Positions 49,399 through 59,210 of a DNA stretch of 64,000 bases are shown here, piece by piece. Positions within the stretch are counted from its first letter, which is position 1. The number at the start of each line of letters is the position of its first letter. Origin of the DNA: Deltaproteobacteria bacterium (GTDB lineage: Bacteria > Desulfobacterota > Syntrophobacteria > Syntrophobacterales > Syntrophobacteraceae); the NCBI GenBank assembly GCA_021777755.1, contig JAJYDE010000006.1, positions 1 to 64,000 of the forward strand, given 5' to 3'. Both the position numbers and the translations under genes were made by a program. Under the pieces are notes generated by a model, which saw nothing but the letters and a program-made list of their open reading frames with translations, searched no databases and had not been told where the DNA came from.

Positions 49399-50732
49399 AG
49401 CCTTATCCGAAATATAGGGATTCCGGGGTGGAGTGGATCGGGGAAGTGCCGGAGGGGTGGGGGGTCAAGAGAATGAAATACCTTACCACTAAGGTTGGTA
49501 GTGGTATAACGCCGAAAGGCGGGGCCTCCGTTTATCAAAACAGTGGGATAGCATTAATAAGAAGCCAAAATATTCACTTTGATGGCTTGAGAATGGATAA
49601 TGTGGCCTACATTTCTGAAGAAATTCACGCGAGTATGAGCGCTAGCAAGGTTAGACCTTTAGATGTTCTACTAAATATAACTGGAGCTTCTATCGGCAGA
49701 TGTTCCATGGTTCCAGAGACATTTATGGAAGCAAATGTTAATCAGCACGTATGTATCATTAGACCCAACGAAAATATTTCTTCTACGTTTTTACATGCTT
49801 ATCTTTCTTCTGACAAAGGACAATTGCAGATCTTTCTGGTAGAGAATGGAATATCAAGGGAAGGATTAAATTTTGAGCAACTCAAAATGTTTGACGTAGT
49901 CGTACCACCTAATGATGACCAATTCGCCATCTCCGCCTATCTCGACCGCAAAACCGCCCAAATCGACGACCTGATTGTTAAGAAAAGCCGCTCGATTGAA
50001 CTGCTCAAGGAAGAACGCGCGGCGGTGATCAATCAGGCCGTAACCAAAGGGCTTGATCCATCTGTGAAAATGAAAGATTCGGGGGTGGAGTGGATTGGGG
50101 AGATGCCGGACGAATGGGAAAGAATACGTTTAAAATGGATCGTAAAGGAAAAGCTCAAATATGGGGCTAATGAATATTCTGAGCTAATTGACTCTAACTT
50201 TCCAAGATATATTCGAATTACTGATTTTGACGAAAATGGACTATTAAGGAATGATACATTCAAATCTTTGGAACCCAATATTGCAAGGAGTTATTTATTA
50301 AGTGACGGTGATATTTTATTTGCTCGCAGTGGTGCAACCGTAGGTAAAACATTTCAATTCATGAATTATGAAGGCAAGGCATGTTTTGCAGGATACTTGA
50401 TAAAGGCAAGTCCAAATGAAACGATGATTACTTCTGATTTTCTGTATTTTTATACAAAATCTAGCGCCTTTGAAAACTGGAAAAATAGCATGTTTGTTCT
50501 AGCTACCATTCAGAATATAGGCGCTGATAAATATCAGAATCTGGAGGTCCCATTACCATCGGTTGAAGAACAAATTGCAATTGTTAGGTACCTCAGCCAG
50601 ATAACCTCAAGCGTCGACCAGACTATCGCCAAGACCGAAAACCAAATCAAACTTCTCCAAGAATATCGCACCGCCCTGATCTCTGAAGTGGTCACAGGAA
50701 AGGTCGATGTGCGGCGGGAGGGTTCCGCATGA
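49395..50732 (+). CDS. hsdS: Type I restriction-modification specificity subunit HsdS
   Basis: Two TRD regions each preceded by DSGVEWIGExPxxW and followed by a coiled-coil conserved segment. Confidence 0.95.
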   Translation: MKPYPKYRDSGVEWIGEVPEGWGVKRMKYLTTKVGSGITPKGGASVYQNSGIALIRSQNIHFDGLRMDNVAYISEEIHASMSASKVRPLDVLLNITGASIGRCSMVPETFMEANVNQHVCIIRPNENISSTFLHAYLSSDKGQLQIFLVENGISREGLNFEQLKMFDVVVPPNDDQFAISAYLDRKTAQIDDLIVKKSRSIELLKEERAAVINQAVTKGLDPSVKMKDSGVEWIGEMPDEWERIRLKWIVKEKLKYGANEYSELIDSNFPRYIRITDFDENGLLRNDTFKSLEPNIARSYLLSDGDILFARSGATVGKTFQFMNYEGKACFAGYLIKASPNETMITSDFLYFYTKSSAFENWKNSMFVLATIQNIGADKYQNLEVPLPSVEEQIAIVRYLSQITSSVDQTIAKTENQIKLLQEYRTALISEVVTGKVDVRREGSA

Positions 50733-51721
50733 CACTCTGTATGGCCTGGATCAGGAAATATGGCCAGAAGGAAGAGTTGGTGATGGCCACGGACAGCAGG
50801 CTCACCGGCGGTGAAAGCTGGGACAGCGGAGTCAAGCTGTTTGAGCTGTCCCGGCTGGACTGCCTCCTTTGTTTTGCAGGGGCCACATCCAGGGCGTACC
50901 CCCTGATCCTCAATTGCATTTCTTCCATCAAATTCGACGGAAATCTCGCCAGTCCGCACACCGATATCCATGACGTGCTGGAATATCTGATCGATCTATT
51001 CTCAACGCTGGTCGGTGAAATCAATGAAGCCATCGGCAATGTCGACGAGGTGCGAGGGGAAGCCCAGTTTCTTTTCGGCGGCTGGAGTTGGAGAAAACAA
51101 CAATTTTGCATCTGGCGACTCTATTATGCTCCGGTATTGAAAGGGTTCACCCATGAATCTGTCAACACGGGCGATGCCAGGGTATTCACCTTCATGGGCG
51201 ATCACACCGAGGAGGCGAAAGCAGGGCTTGAAGCTCAACTGCGGGATGCCGGCAAGATCCTTTCGGGCACTCTGGACATGGAACCGCTGCAGGTTCTGGC
51301 TCAAATGTCCCGGGATACCGATAATTACCGCCCCATCGGCGGGGCCATCCAGATCGCCAAAGTCTACCAGTCCGGCTCCAGTGAGTTTTTTGGCGTCATG
51401 TGGCCGTCGGTCGGGGGTACGCCGACATTCCTGGGCCGTCAACTCTCCGAACATGACATGCCGCCTGTTCGTTTCTACGATCCCGATCTGGCAACGATCC
51501 TGAATGATACACTGCCGGGAAACCTGAAGGAGATAGATAAAGAACTCTACGGTGATGAATATGAATTCATGGTGAAGTGCTACCCCGAAAATCGCCTCAA
51601 GGCCGACATGTCCAACAGGGACCAAAAGAAGTTGCGAAACGTAATTCGATCGGCGGCCTATAGAAAGTATTGCAGCGATCAGCTTGTGGCCCGGGAGTCG
51701 CCCGATGAGCAGTCCAGTTAA
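50729..51721 (+). CDS. Putative HslV/proteasome-like Ntn-hydrolase embedded in type I R-M operon
   Basis: MTLCMAW...ELVMATDSRLTGG...GVKLFEL...LCFAGATSRAYPLI aligns by eye to the HslV N-terminus (T1, D17, K33, GFAGGTADAFTL). Confidence 0.7.
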   Translation: MTLCMAWIRKYGQKEELVMATDSRLTGGESWDSGVKLFELSRLDCLLCFAGATSRAYPLILNCISSIKFDGNLASPHTDIHDVLEYLIDLFSTLVGEINEAIGNVDEVRGEAQFLFGGWSWRKQQFCIWRLYYAPVLKGFTHESVNTGDARVFTFMGDHTEEAKAGLEAQLRDAGKILSGTLDMEPLQVLAQMSRDTDNYRPIGGAIQIAKVYQSGSSEFFGVMWPSVGGTPTFLGRQLSEHDMPPVRFYDPDLATILNDTLPGNLKEIDKELYGDEYEFMVKCYPENRLKADMSNRDQKKLRNVIRSAAYRKYCSDQLVARESPDEQSS

Positions 51722-54719
51722 TGAGCGGGCTTTTGAAGAAGCCATCGAGCAATGCCTTTTGGAGCGTGGTGGGTATAGTCGGGGCGAATCTGCCGGTTAC
51801 AGTCGGGAATTGGCGTTTCACCCGCAAGCAATCCTTGCGTTCATCCGGGATACTCAACCCCGTGCGTGGCGGAAACTGGAAGATGTTCATGGATCGCTCG
51901 CCGAAACGAAATTTCTTCAACGGTTGTTTAAAGAACTGGACAATCGCGGTATGCTGGATGTGTTCCGGCACGGCATCGTCGATTACGGCGTCCGTTTCAA
52001 GCTCGCCTATTTCAAACCATCGAGCGGTCTCAATCCGGAAACCGTTGCCCTTTATGCTAAAAATAACCTCACCGTTACGCGTCAGGTGAAATACAGCACC
52101 GAGAATGAGAATTCCATCGATCTACTGCTGAGTTTAAACGGCCTGCCGGTAGCCACTGTGGAGCTGAAAAATCAGTTTACCGGCCAGAACGCCGACGATG
52201 CCAGAAAGCAGTACGACACAGATCGCGACCCGCGCGAACTGCTGTTTCAATTTAAAAAGCGGGCTCTGGTGCATTTTGCGGTGGATGCCGATGAGGTCTG
52301 GTACACCACCCGGATCGAAGGCGCCAGGACCCGATACCTGCCCTTCAATCTTGGCTTTAACAAGGGGGCCGGAAACCCGCCAAACCCGCACGGACACAAA
52401 ACCGCCTATCTATGGGAACAGATCTGGGCAAGGGAGAGCTGGCTGGAGATCATCGGCAGTTTTTTGCATCTGCAAACACAGGATATCAAGTTCGACGGCC
52501 GCCTTTTCAAAAAAGAGACTCTGATCTTTCCCCGATTCCATCAGCTCGATGCGGTTCGCAAGCTGTCGGTGAATGCCCTTGAAATGGGCGCGGGACATAA
52601 CTATTTGATCCAGCATTCGGCCGGCAGCGGCAAGAGCAACACCATCGCCTGGCTTGCCTATCAACTTTCCGGCCTGCACAATGCGCAAGACCTGCGTATC
52701 TTTGATTCCGTTATCGTTATCACCGACCGGCGGGTGCTGGACCAGCAGCTTCAGGATACCATCTACCAATTTGAACACAAACAGGGCGTGGTCCAAAAGG
52801 TTGATAAAGACTCGTCCCAGTTGACCGAGGCCTTGGAAGCGGGAACCAACATTATCATCACGACCCTGCAGAAGTTTCCGTTCGTATTGATTAAAATCGG
52901 TGAAATGCCCCTGCGCCGATACGCGCTTATCGTGGATGAAGCCCATAGCTCCCAAGGCGGCGAAGCCACCAAGAAAATGAAAGAAGTGCTGACGGTTATC
53001 GACCTTCAAGACCAGCTCAGGCAGGATGCGGCGGAATACGACGCCGGAGAGGAGAATGACGAAGAGGACGAAATCCGCAAATCCATGATGGCCCGTGGCA
53101 GACAGCCAAACCTCAGCTTCTTCGCATTCACGGCCACGCCCAAAGCGAAAACGCTGGAGGTGTTCGGCACCCCCGATGCGCAGGGAGAACCCGCGCCTTT
53201 CCATTTGTATTCCATGCGCCAGGCCATAGAAGAAGATTTTATCCTGGACGTGCTGCGGAATTACACGACCTATAAAACCTACTTCAGGCTATCCAAAGCC
53301 ATCGAAGATGATCCGCAAATCAATAAGAAGAAAGCCGGCCGAGCCATAGCGCGGTTTTTGTCGCTTCATCCCCATAATCTCGCCCAAAAAACGGAGGTGA
53401 TTGTCGAGCATTTCCGCCAGTGCGTCATGAAAAGAATCGGCGGCAAGGCCAAAGCCATGGTGGTGACATCGTCCCGGCCACATGTTGTCAGGTACAAGGA
53501 AGAGTTCGACCTTTATCTGAAAAAGAACGGGTATCTCGACATAAAAGCGCTTGTGGCTTTTACCGCGTTCACCGACAACGAGACCGGCATTCAATATACC
53601 GAGACGGACATCAATGGGTTCGGGGAAAGGGAACTACCGGATAAGTTTGCCTCCGATGAATACCAATTGCTCCTGGTGGCGGAAAAATATCAAACGGGTT
53701 TTGACCAACCGTTTTTGCACACCATGTATGTGGACAAAAAGCTCTCCGGGGTGAAGGCGGTGCAGACACTGTCGAGGCTGAACCGAACGTGCCCTGGAAA
53801 AGAGGACACCTTCGTGTTGGATTTTGCCAACGAGGAGCAGGAAATTCTGGATGCTTTTCAACCCTATTATGAGCAAACCACCCTCTCATCCACCACCGAC
53901 CCCAATATGCTCTACGATCTTAAAAACAAACTGGCCGGCTTCCAGATATACCGGCAAAGCGAGATCGATGCGTTCGCCAGGCTCTTTTTCAAGCCCAAGA
54001 ACATGGGAGGCAGGCGAGATCATGGTCAAATGAACAGCATGATCGATCCCGCGGTCGATCGATTCAATGGGCTGGACAGCGAAGAGGCGCGGGATGACTT
54101 CAAGCGCACTTTGACCGTGTTTGTGCGCCTCTATGCGTTCTTGTCCCAAATTATGCCCTTCGGCGACATCGAGCTTGAAAAGTTCTATGTATACGCCCGT
54201 CTGCTTCTCAACAAAATGCCCGGGAGGAGTATAAGCGAAACGTTCAAGCTAAAGGACGAGGTCGCGCTGGAGTATTACCGGCTCCAAAAGATCAAGGAGG
54301 GTGAAATCCGGTTGGAGAAAGGGGCCGAAGCCCCCCTGGCCCCGATGTCTGAAGCCGGCACGGTGAAAGACAAGGAGGAAGTGGCCAGGCTTTCTGAAAT
54401 TATCGATATTTTGAACGACAAATTCGGCACCGATTTTACCGAGGCCGACAAGTACTTTTTCAGCCAGATCGAAGAAGAGCTCGTGAGGGACGAAACTCTG
54501 TCGCAACAGGCTAGAAGCAACACCATTAATAACTTCAAGTATGGCTTCCAGGATGCGTTCTTTTCCAAACTCTTTGATCGCATGGATCAAAACCAGGACA
54601 TTTTTTCAAAAATCATGGACGACAAAGATTTCGCGGAAGTTGTTAAGGATTGGATGCTCAAGAAGGTGTATGACCGGCTTAATAAGAATGCCGGGCAATT
54701 GTCGTCAAATGGGGTCTGA
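51705..54719 (+). CDS. hsdR: Type I restriction endonuclease subunit HsdR
   Basis: NSIDLLLSLNGLPVATVELKN nuclease motif; HSAGSGKSNTIAWLAY Walker A; VDEAHSSQGG; FTATPKAKTLEVFG. Confidence 0.97.
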   Translation: MSSPVNERAFEEAIEQCLLERGGYSRGESAGYSRELAFHPQAILAFIRDTQPRAWRKLEDVHGSLAETKFLQRLFKELDNRGMLDVFRHGIVDYGVRFKLAYFKPSSGLNPETVALYAKNNLTVTRQVKYSTENENSIDLLLSLNGLPVATVELKNQFTGQNADDARKQYDTDRDPRELLFQFKKRALVHFAVDADEVWYTTRIEGARTRYLPFNLGFNKGAGNPPNPHGHKTAYLWEQIWARESWLEIIGSFLHLQTQDIKFDGRLFKKETLIFPRFHQLDAVRKLSVNALEMGAGHNYLIQHSAGSGKSNTIAWLAYQLSGLHNAQDLRIFDSVIVITDRRVLDQQLQDTIYQFEHKQGVVQKVDKDSSQLTEALEAGTNIIITTLQKFPFVLIKIGEMPLRRYALIVDEAHSSQGGEATKKMKEVLTVIDLQDQLRQDAAEYDAGEENDEEDEIRKSMMARGRQPNLSFFAFTATPKAKTLEVFGTPDAQGEPAPFHLYSMRQAIEEDFILDVLRNYTTYKTYFRLSKAIEDDPQINKKKAGRAIARFLSLHPHNLAQKTEVIVEHFRQCVMKRIGGKAKAMVVTSSRPHVVRYKEEFDLYLKKNGYLDIKALVAFTAFTDNETGIQYTETDINGFGERELPDKFASDEYQLLLVAEKYQTGFDQPFLHTMYVDKKLSGVKAVQTLSRLNRTCPGKEDTFVLDFANEEQEILDAFQPYYEQTTLSSTTDPNMLYDLKNKLAGFQIYRQSEIDAFARLFFKPKNMGGRRDHGQMNSMIDPAVDRFNGLDSEEARDDFKRTLTVFVRLYAFLSQIMPFGDIELEKFYVYARLLLNKMPGRSISETFKLKDEVALEYYRLQKIKEGEIRLEKGAEAPLAPMSEAGTVKDKEEVARLSEIIDILNDKFGTDFTEADKYFFSQIEEELVRDETLSQQARSNTINNFKYGFQDAFFSKLFDRMDQNQDIFSKIMDDKDFAEVVKDWMLKKVYDRLNKNAGQLSSNGV

Positions 54720-54877
54720 CCAGCCCAAGGGGGCTATTTCATGGATAACAGCCAGCGGGGCGCATCCGTAAGTACACGAAATCATTTATCTGTCATCTTA
54801 ATTTTACCGGTGTTTTCGTACCCCCACCCGAGCGCTGCACCGGAGCGAGGAAGGTCGGATCGAGCGAGCGGATTTTA

Positions 54878-55099
54878 ATGCCCGACACCGTTGCCTTCGC
54901 CTCTGTTGGCGAATACTTGAAGAAGGAGCTGCCCAGCATCGAACATGTCGTGCGCACGAGGATGGGCGGAACTCTGCTCGAAAAGCGGATCATCGCTCAA
55001 ATGATTGATCGTATAAAGGAACTTTTCGATTCCCAAGCTGAGCAGGTCGGTTCGAGAGCGGCTCTGGAGCGTCTGTACGGAATGGTTCGAAGAACTTGA
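54878..55099 (+). CDS. Small hypothetical protein
   Basis: 73-aa ORF with plausible composition; no recognised family. Confidence 0.25.
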   Translation: MPDTVAFASVGEYLKKELPSIEHVVRTRMGGTLLEKRIIAQMIDRIKELFDSQAEQVGSRAALERLYGMVRRT

Positions 55100-55293
55100 G
55101 GGGACCGCAATCGTGATGGTATGTCATGACCCTAATGAACCCGGCGGTCAGGGGGTTCGTTTCCCGGGTGTGCCTCCTAAAGAACTTTTTGAATATCAGG
55201 GCGTTATTCTGACGCGAAGATCAATCGCTTCCGAAGACGGAGGTGCTTGTTAAATCAGGGTTTTTTATCTTTCCCGGATATTATTCCACAGAG

Positions 55294-55322
55294 GTTTCCC
55301 CGTGTGCGCGGGGGATGGACCG
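55294..55322. repeat. Single 29-nt sequence resembling a type I-E CRISPR repeat (no array)
   Basis: GTTTCCCCGTGTGCGCGGGGGATGGACCG; CCCCG-tgtgcg-CGGGG stem and GACCG end typical of type I-E repeats; no second copy nearby. Confidence 0.35.
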
Positions 55323-55523
55323 CTTACTATGTCCGCCAGGAAAACGGAAACGACGGCATCGCAGGGAAGTGCGGTCCAGGAAGAAACCTCGCTCGGGGAA
55401 GTGATCGACAAATGGCGGAAGAGCTCCCTAGCCCAAGTTTAACACGAACAAAAAAACAAGAAACAATAACAATGAGTTAGGCGTTAAAGAATCCGCCAGT
55501 GGCACTACATCTCAATCTTTTTA

Positions 55524-57353
55524 TCAAACAACCATTTTGCGCACCCCCCCGGGCATGGCCGTCACCCCGAGCACGTCATAGAGTTCTTTAAGTTGTAATT
55601 CGGCGGTTGTTGATTTTCGGACATTGAGAGTGTGGCCGTCCCTTCGTTTGAAAACAGCGGTGACTCTTTGTTGCCCGGAAAAGGTTTTTCGAAGCGATGA
55701 CCAGCTCTGGTTTATACCACGGCTTTTTAGCTTGCGGCGGATGGCCTGTATCGCCTGATAGGCGAGAACGGTTATAAATAAATGGCCTTCTGTCCGTTCC
55801 TCCTTTTGATGGTATACGGGCCGCAGCCCGAGTTCGGACTTCAGGCTGCGAAAGACGGCCTCCAAGTCCGTCAACATGGTGTAAGTTCGCCACAGTTTGG
55901 CTTCATCCCAATCCAACTGGTTGGTTCTAAGGCAATAAACACCAGGATGGGTGATGCGGCTGCCGTCGGCCGGAGTCTTTTGCCAAGAAAGGCCGACAAC
56001 CTTCCGACCTGCGGCCTCCGACTTCTCGCCTGTGGCATCTGCGCAGAGTTCGATAAGGTAGCTCTCGCCGATACCCCGGCACCTCTCCTTGAGACGGCCT
56101 ATCCTCTGCAAAATTTTGTCCCGGTCTTTTGTCCCCCTTGGCTTTGTCAGTCCGTCTGCAATCTTTTGAAGGCCCTCCTCGAACCGCTTTGCAAGCAGGG
56201 CAGTCATAGCCTCCTCTTTTTCCATGCGACGCTCGGATTGACAATAGAGCCGAATCTCCCTGCCTTCTTCATCTTGTACTCGCTGAATACGGATGGATTG
56301 TCCCGAGGCCGAACTTAGGCTCACCGCTTGAGCATCATCGAATCGGCGAATTCTCTCTCGACTCATCACAACATAGCGGTATTTATGATCTACCAACCAA
56401 TCGACGTTGGCCTGGGTAGCTATCCCCCTGTCCATTATCACCATGGCGTCCGCAGGCGCCTCAAGCTCTTTAAGCATGGACTCCAGGGTCTGCGCTTCAA
56501 AGATATTCCCCTCGAACATTCTGGAGCTTCGGACAAATCCGCTCCCGTCGAGAACCAAACCGAGAGTCACCAGGGGGCAGTCGGCGCGTTTTTCTTTGGA
56601 GTGCCCCTTGCGTGCCTTGGGATTTTGAGCCGTTTCTCCTTCGAAATAGGTATTTGTCAGATCGTACAGGGTCACTGTCGCGGTCAGACTGAAAAGGTTC
56701 CTGATATTGGCAAAAAGGGCCTTCTCGATCTCTGCCCGGTGTTTAACAAGCAGATCGGATGTTCTATAAAGCCGCATCGGGGAAATGCTCTCATAGTCAA
56801 AATCGATAAGCTCTCCCAGGCCGCTCCGTTCCCTCAGCCAATGCCAGGTGGCCATCTCGCTTCCCGGCTCGGCCATCCTGGCTATGATACTGCCGATCGC
56901 TACGGCGCTTTCGATGCTGTTAAAGCCAAGCGCCTTGAGCACGCCGGGAAGCTCAAGCCAATTCAATGACGCCAGTCCAATGTGCTCTACCCCCACAGAG
57001 CGAGGTCTTATAAGTTCGAGTGAGTTGACATCGACCTCGTGGAAATCGCCGCTCGTTTCCTCTCCACCTTGTCGGGCATGTGGCCGGGAGGCAAGCAACC
57101 GGGCGGCGTAGCGTTGGGCCGCATATTCGATTTCCTCGTCTTCGGGGCGCAAAGAAAGCTGCCCGGACAGGATCTCCTCGATTCTTGCGCATAGCTTCGG
57201 CCACATCTCCCGGGGAACTGAAAATGCCCCTCCCAAGTTCAATAAGGTCCGCTGCCGCACCTTGTTTCCGATCCTCTCGGAGCTAACGAGGCGGTAGGTG
57301 TGGTAGGGGTCTCCCGAGGCGGATGCGCTTGTCTTTGTCTGTCGAATATACAT
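55524..57353 (-). mobile_element. IS1634-type (IS4-like DDE) transposase gene
   Basis: About 610 aa DDE transposase: LYDLTNTYFEGE, MDRGIATQANVDWL, YTMLTDLEAVFRSLKSELGLRPVYHQKEERTEGHLFI. Confidence 0.9.
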
Positions 57354-57490
57354 GGCAAGCACAAAATACAGGATTTCGCCACATGGGTCAATGGCCTTCT
57401 ACAAAACATGGCACTACAATAAGGCTTTTGGCTATGACCCTCTTGAAATTACAGGCATTTTTCTGACGAAACAAGCACTAACCGGCCATT

Positions 57491-58330
57491 TTGGATCTCA
57501 AAATGTTAAACTTGGGCTACGACTACCTGAACAGGCTCACCTCCGCCACGGCCGGCGGCGCAAACGTGCAATACGCCTACGACGGTCTTGGAAATCGCCT
57601 GGTCCGGACTTTCAACGGTGTTCAGACCCGTTACGTGATCGATCCGAACGGGCGCCTTCCAAACATGATAGCCGAAACCGATTCGACCGGCAAACCGTCG
57701 GCCTACTACATTTACGGTCTCGGCCTGGCCTACAAGCTCCTCCCCGACGGCGAAACTTTCACCTACCATTTCGACAGCCGGGGGAGTACTATTGCAATGA
57801 CGAACTCCACGGGGCGGATTGTAAATCAATACTCCTACGGCCCCTGGGCGAGCGTCTTGCGATGAGCGAAGGAACGCACAATCCCTTCTGCCATGTCGGC
57901 AGATGGGGAGTAATGGAAGAAGGCGACGGCCTTAAGTAAATGCGGGCGAGGTTCTACGACGATACGACCGGCAGATTTCTCAACCAGGACCCGCTCGGGT
58001 TCGAGGCCGGCGTCAACCCTTTTGTTTACGTTCAAGATAACCACATTAGGCGGTCGATCTTTTGGGGCCATGTCCTCCGGACTGAATGAGGACTTGATCG
58101 GAGATGCCCTTACTGTTGTGTGCGCTCTTGTCGGCGCCGTTGCTCCGGAAGCTATCGTTGAGGGCGGCGCGATTGGGGAGGCGGCGGAAACTGCGGTCGA
58201 GCGGGGTCCAAAATGGCTCGGCTGGGACTCGACACAAGCGCCCCCTGAAACAGGATGGAAAGGGGGGCCAGGAAGCTCTCCCCTGGCGGTGGAGAAGGGA
58301 ATTATCATAATCCTGCGATTCAGGAAAGTT
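57491..58330 (+). pseudogene. RHS/YD-repeat protein C-terminal remnant
   Basis: YDYLNRLTSATAGGANVQYAYDGLGNRLVRTFNG...; RHS core end MRARFYDDTTGRFLNQDPLGF in a broken frame (stop codon immediately before MRARFYD). Confidence 0.85.
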
Positions 58331-58499
58331 TGAGGCCAGATCCGAATCACGGCGAACCCCACCCGGATTACAGAGATACGAGCGGGCGGTTGAATCGTAT
58401 TTATCCTGATGATAGAATCGTTTCCGAAGCCGTAGAGGTGAACATGAACGATTGGCGTTTTCAGGGACAAGAGCCCTTTTTGCAGAGAAACTTGTCATC

Positions 58500-59143
58500 C
58501 CCGCCCGCCCCGGAGTTTCCGGTCAGCCTTGCGGCGGCTTCGGGACCGTCGGGGCTTTCGCCGGGGGGGAAGTGTCCTTGGCTGTACGCGCAGTCGCAAA
58601 AGGTGTTTCTGGAAATCAAGGGGAAAATGGGGATACGCCTTTCCGATACTGCGGGAGATCGCCTTCGAAGAGGTGCGTGTTCCCCTTGCCAATCTGGTGG
58701 GGGTTGAAAGCCGGGGATTCGAGCAACCGATGCACTTTTTCGATAACACGCGCGTCCATGGTGCGCACCAGGGGGTGGCCGGGGCTGAGCGAGGCCTGTC
58801 CGCCAGGGAAAGAACCCCTCTTGGCGTCGCCCTCAACTCCTTTCAACTCACCCGGAAAAAACTGACTGAAATGGCGGTCAGGATCGAATCCTTGCGGGGA
58901 CTGGTCTACAAATCGCCTGGCCGTTCGATGTCGGGCGCCCCGATTACCCACTGGCGCCGAGGGCCAAATATCCGAGCGGTCAAACGGCGGTCCTTTGCGC
59001 CATCGCCTCGGTGGAGATCCTCGGGGGATGCGGCTACATCGCAGAATAGCCGGTCCGGAAGTGGTATCGGGACGCCAAAATTCTGGAAATTCCACGAAGG
59101 GAACAAGGAAGCCGAAATCATGACGATTGGCCGCGCCTTGTAA
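58500..59143 (+). pseudogene. Acyl-CoA dehydrogenase remnant, frameshifted
   Basis: Fragments in different frames: GKMGIRLSDTA / EIAFEEVRVPLANLVGVESRGFEQPMHFFDNTRVHGAHQGV / IASVEILGGCGYIAE*PVRKWYRDAKILEI / GNKEAEIMTIGRAL. Confidence 0.85.
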
Positions 59144-59210
59144 GTTTGCAGCTCTCAAATCACGTGACGGGGAAATATTGAATCGATCGGCCGTGGTTCC
59201 GGATTCAAAA

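Noticed and set aside
55247-55480. 77-aa ORF across the CRISPR-like repeat
   Set aside because: ORF reads through the repeat; no protein-like conservation, considered chance.
55490-57420. Exact terminal inverted repeats for the IS1634 element
   Set aside because: Only a same-orientation TGGCACTACA pair was found; inverted termini could not be confirmed by eye, so element ends are not asserted.
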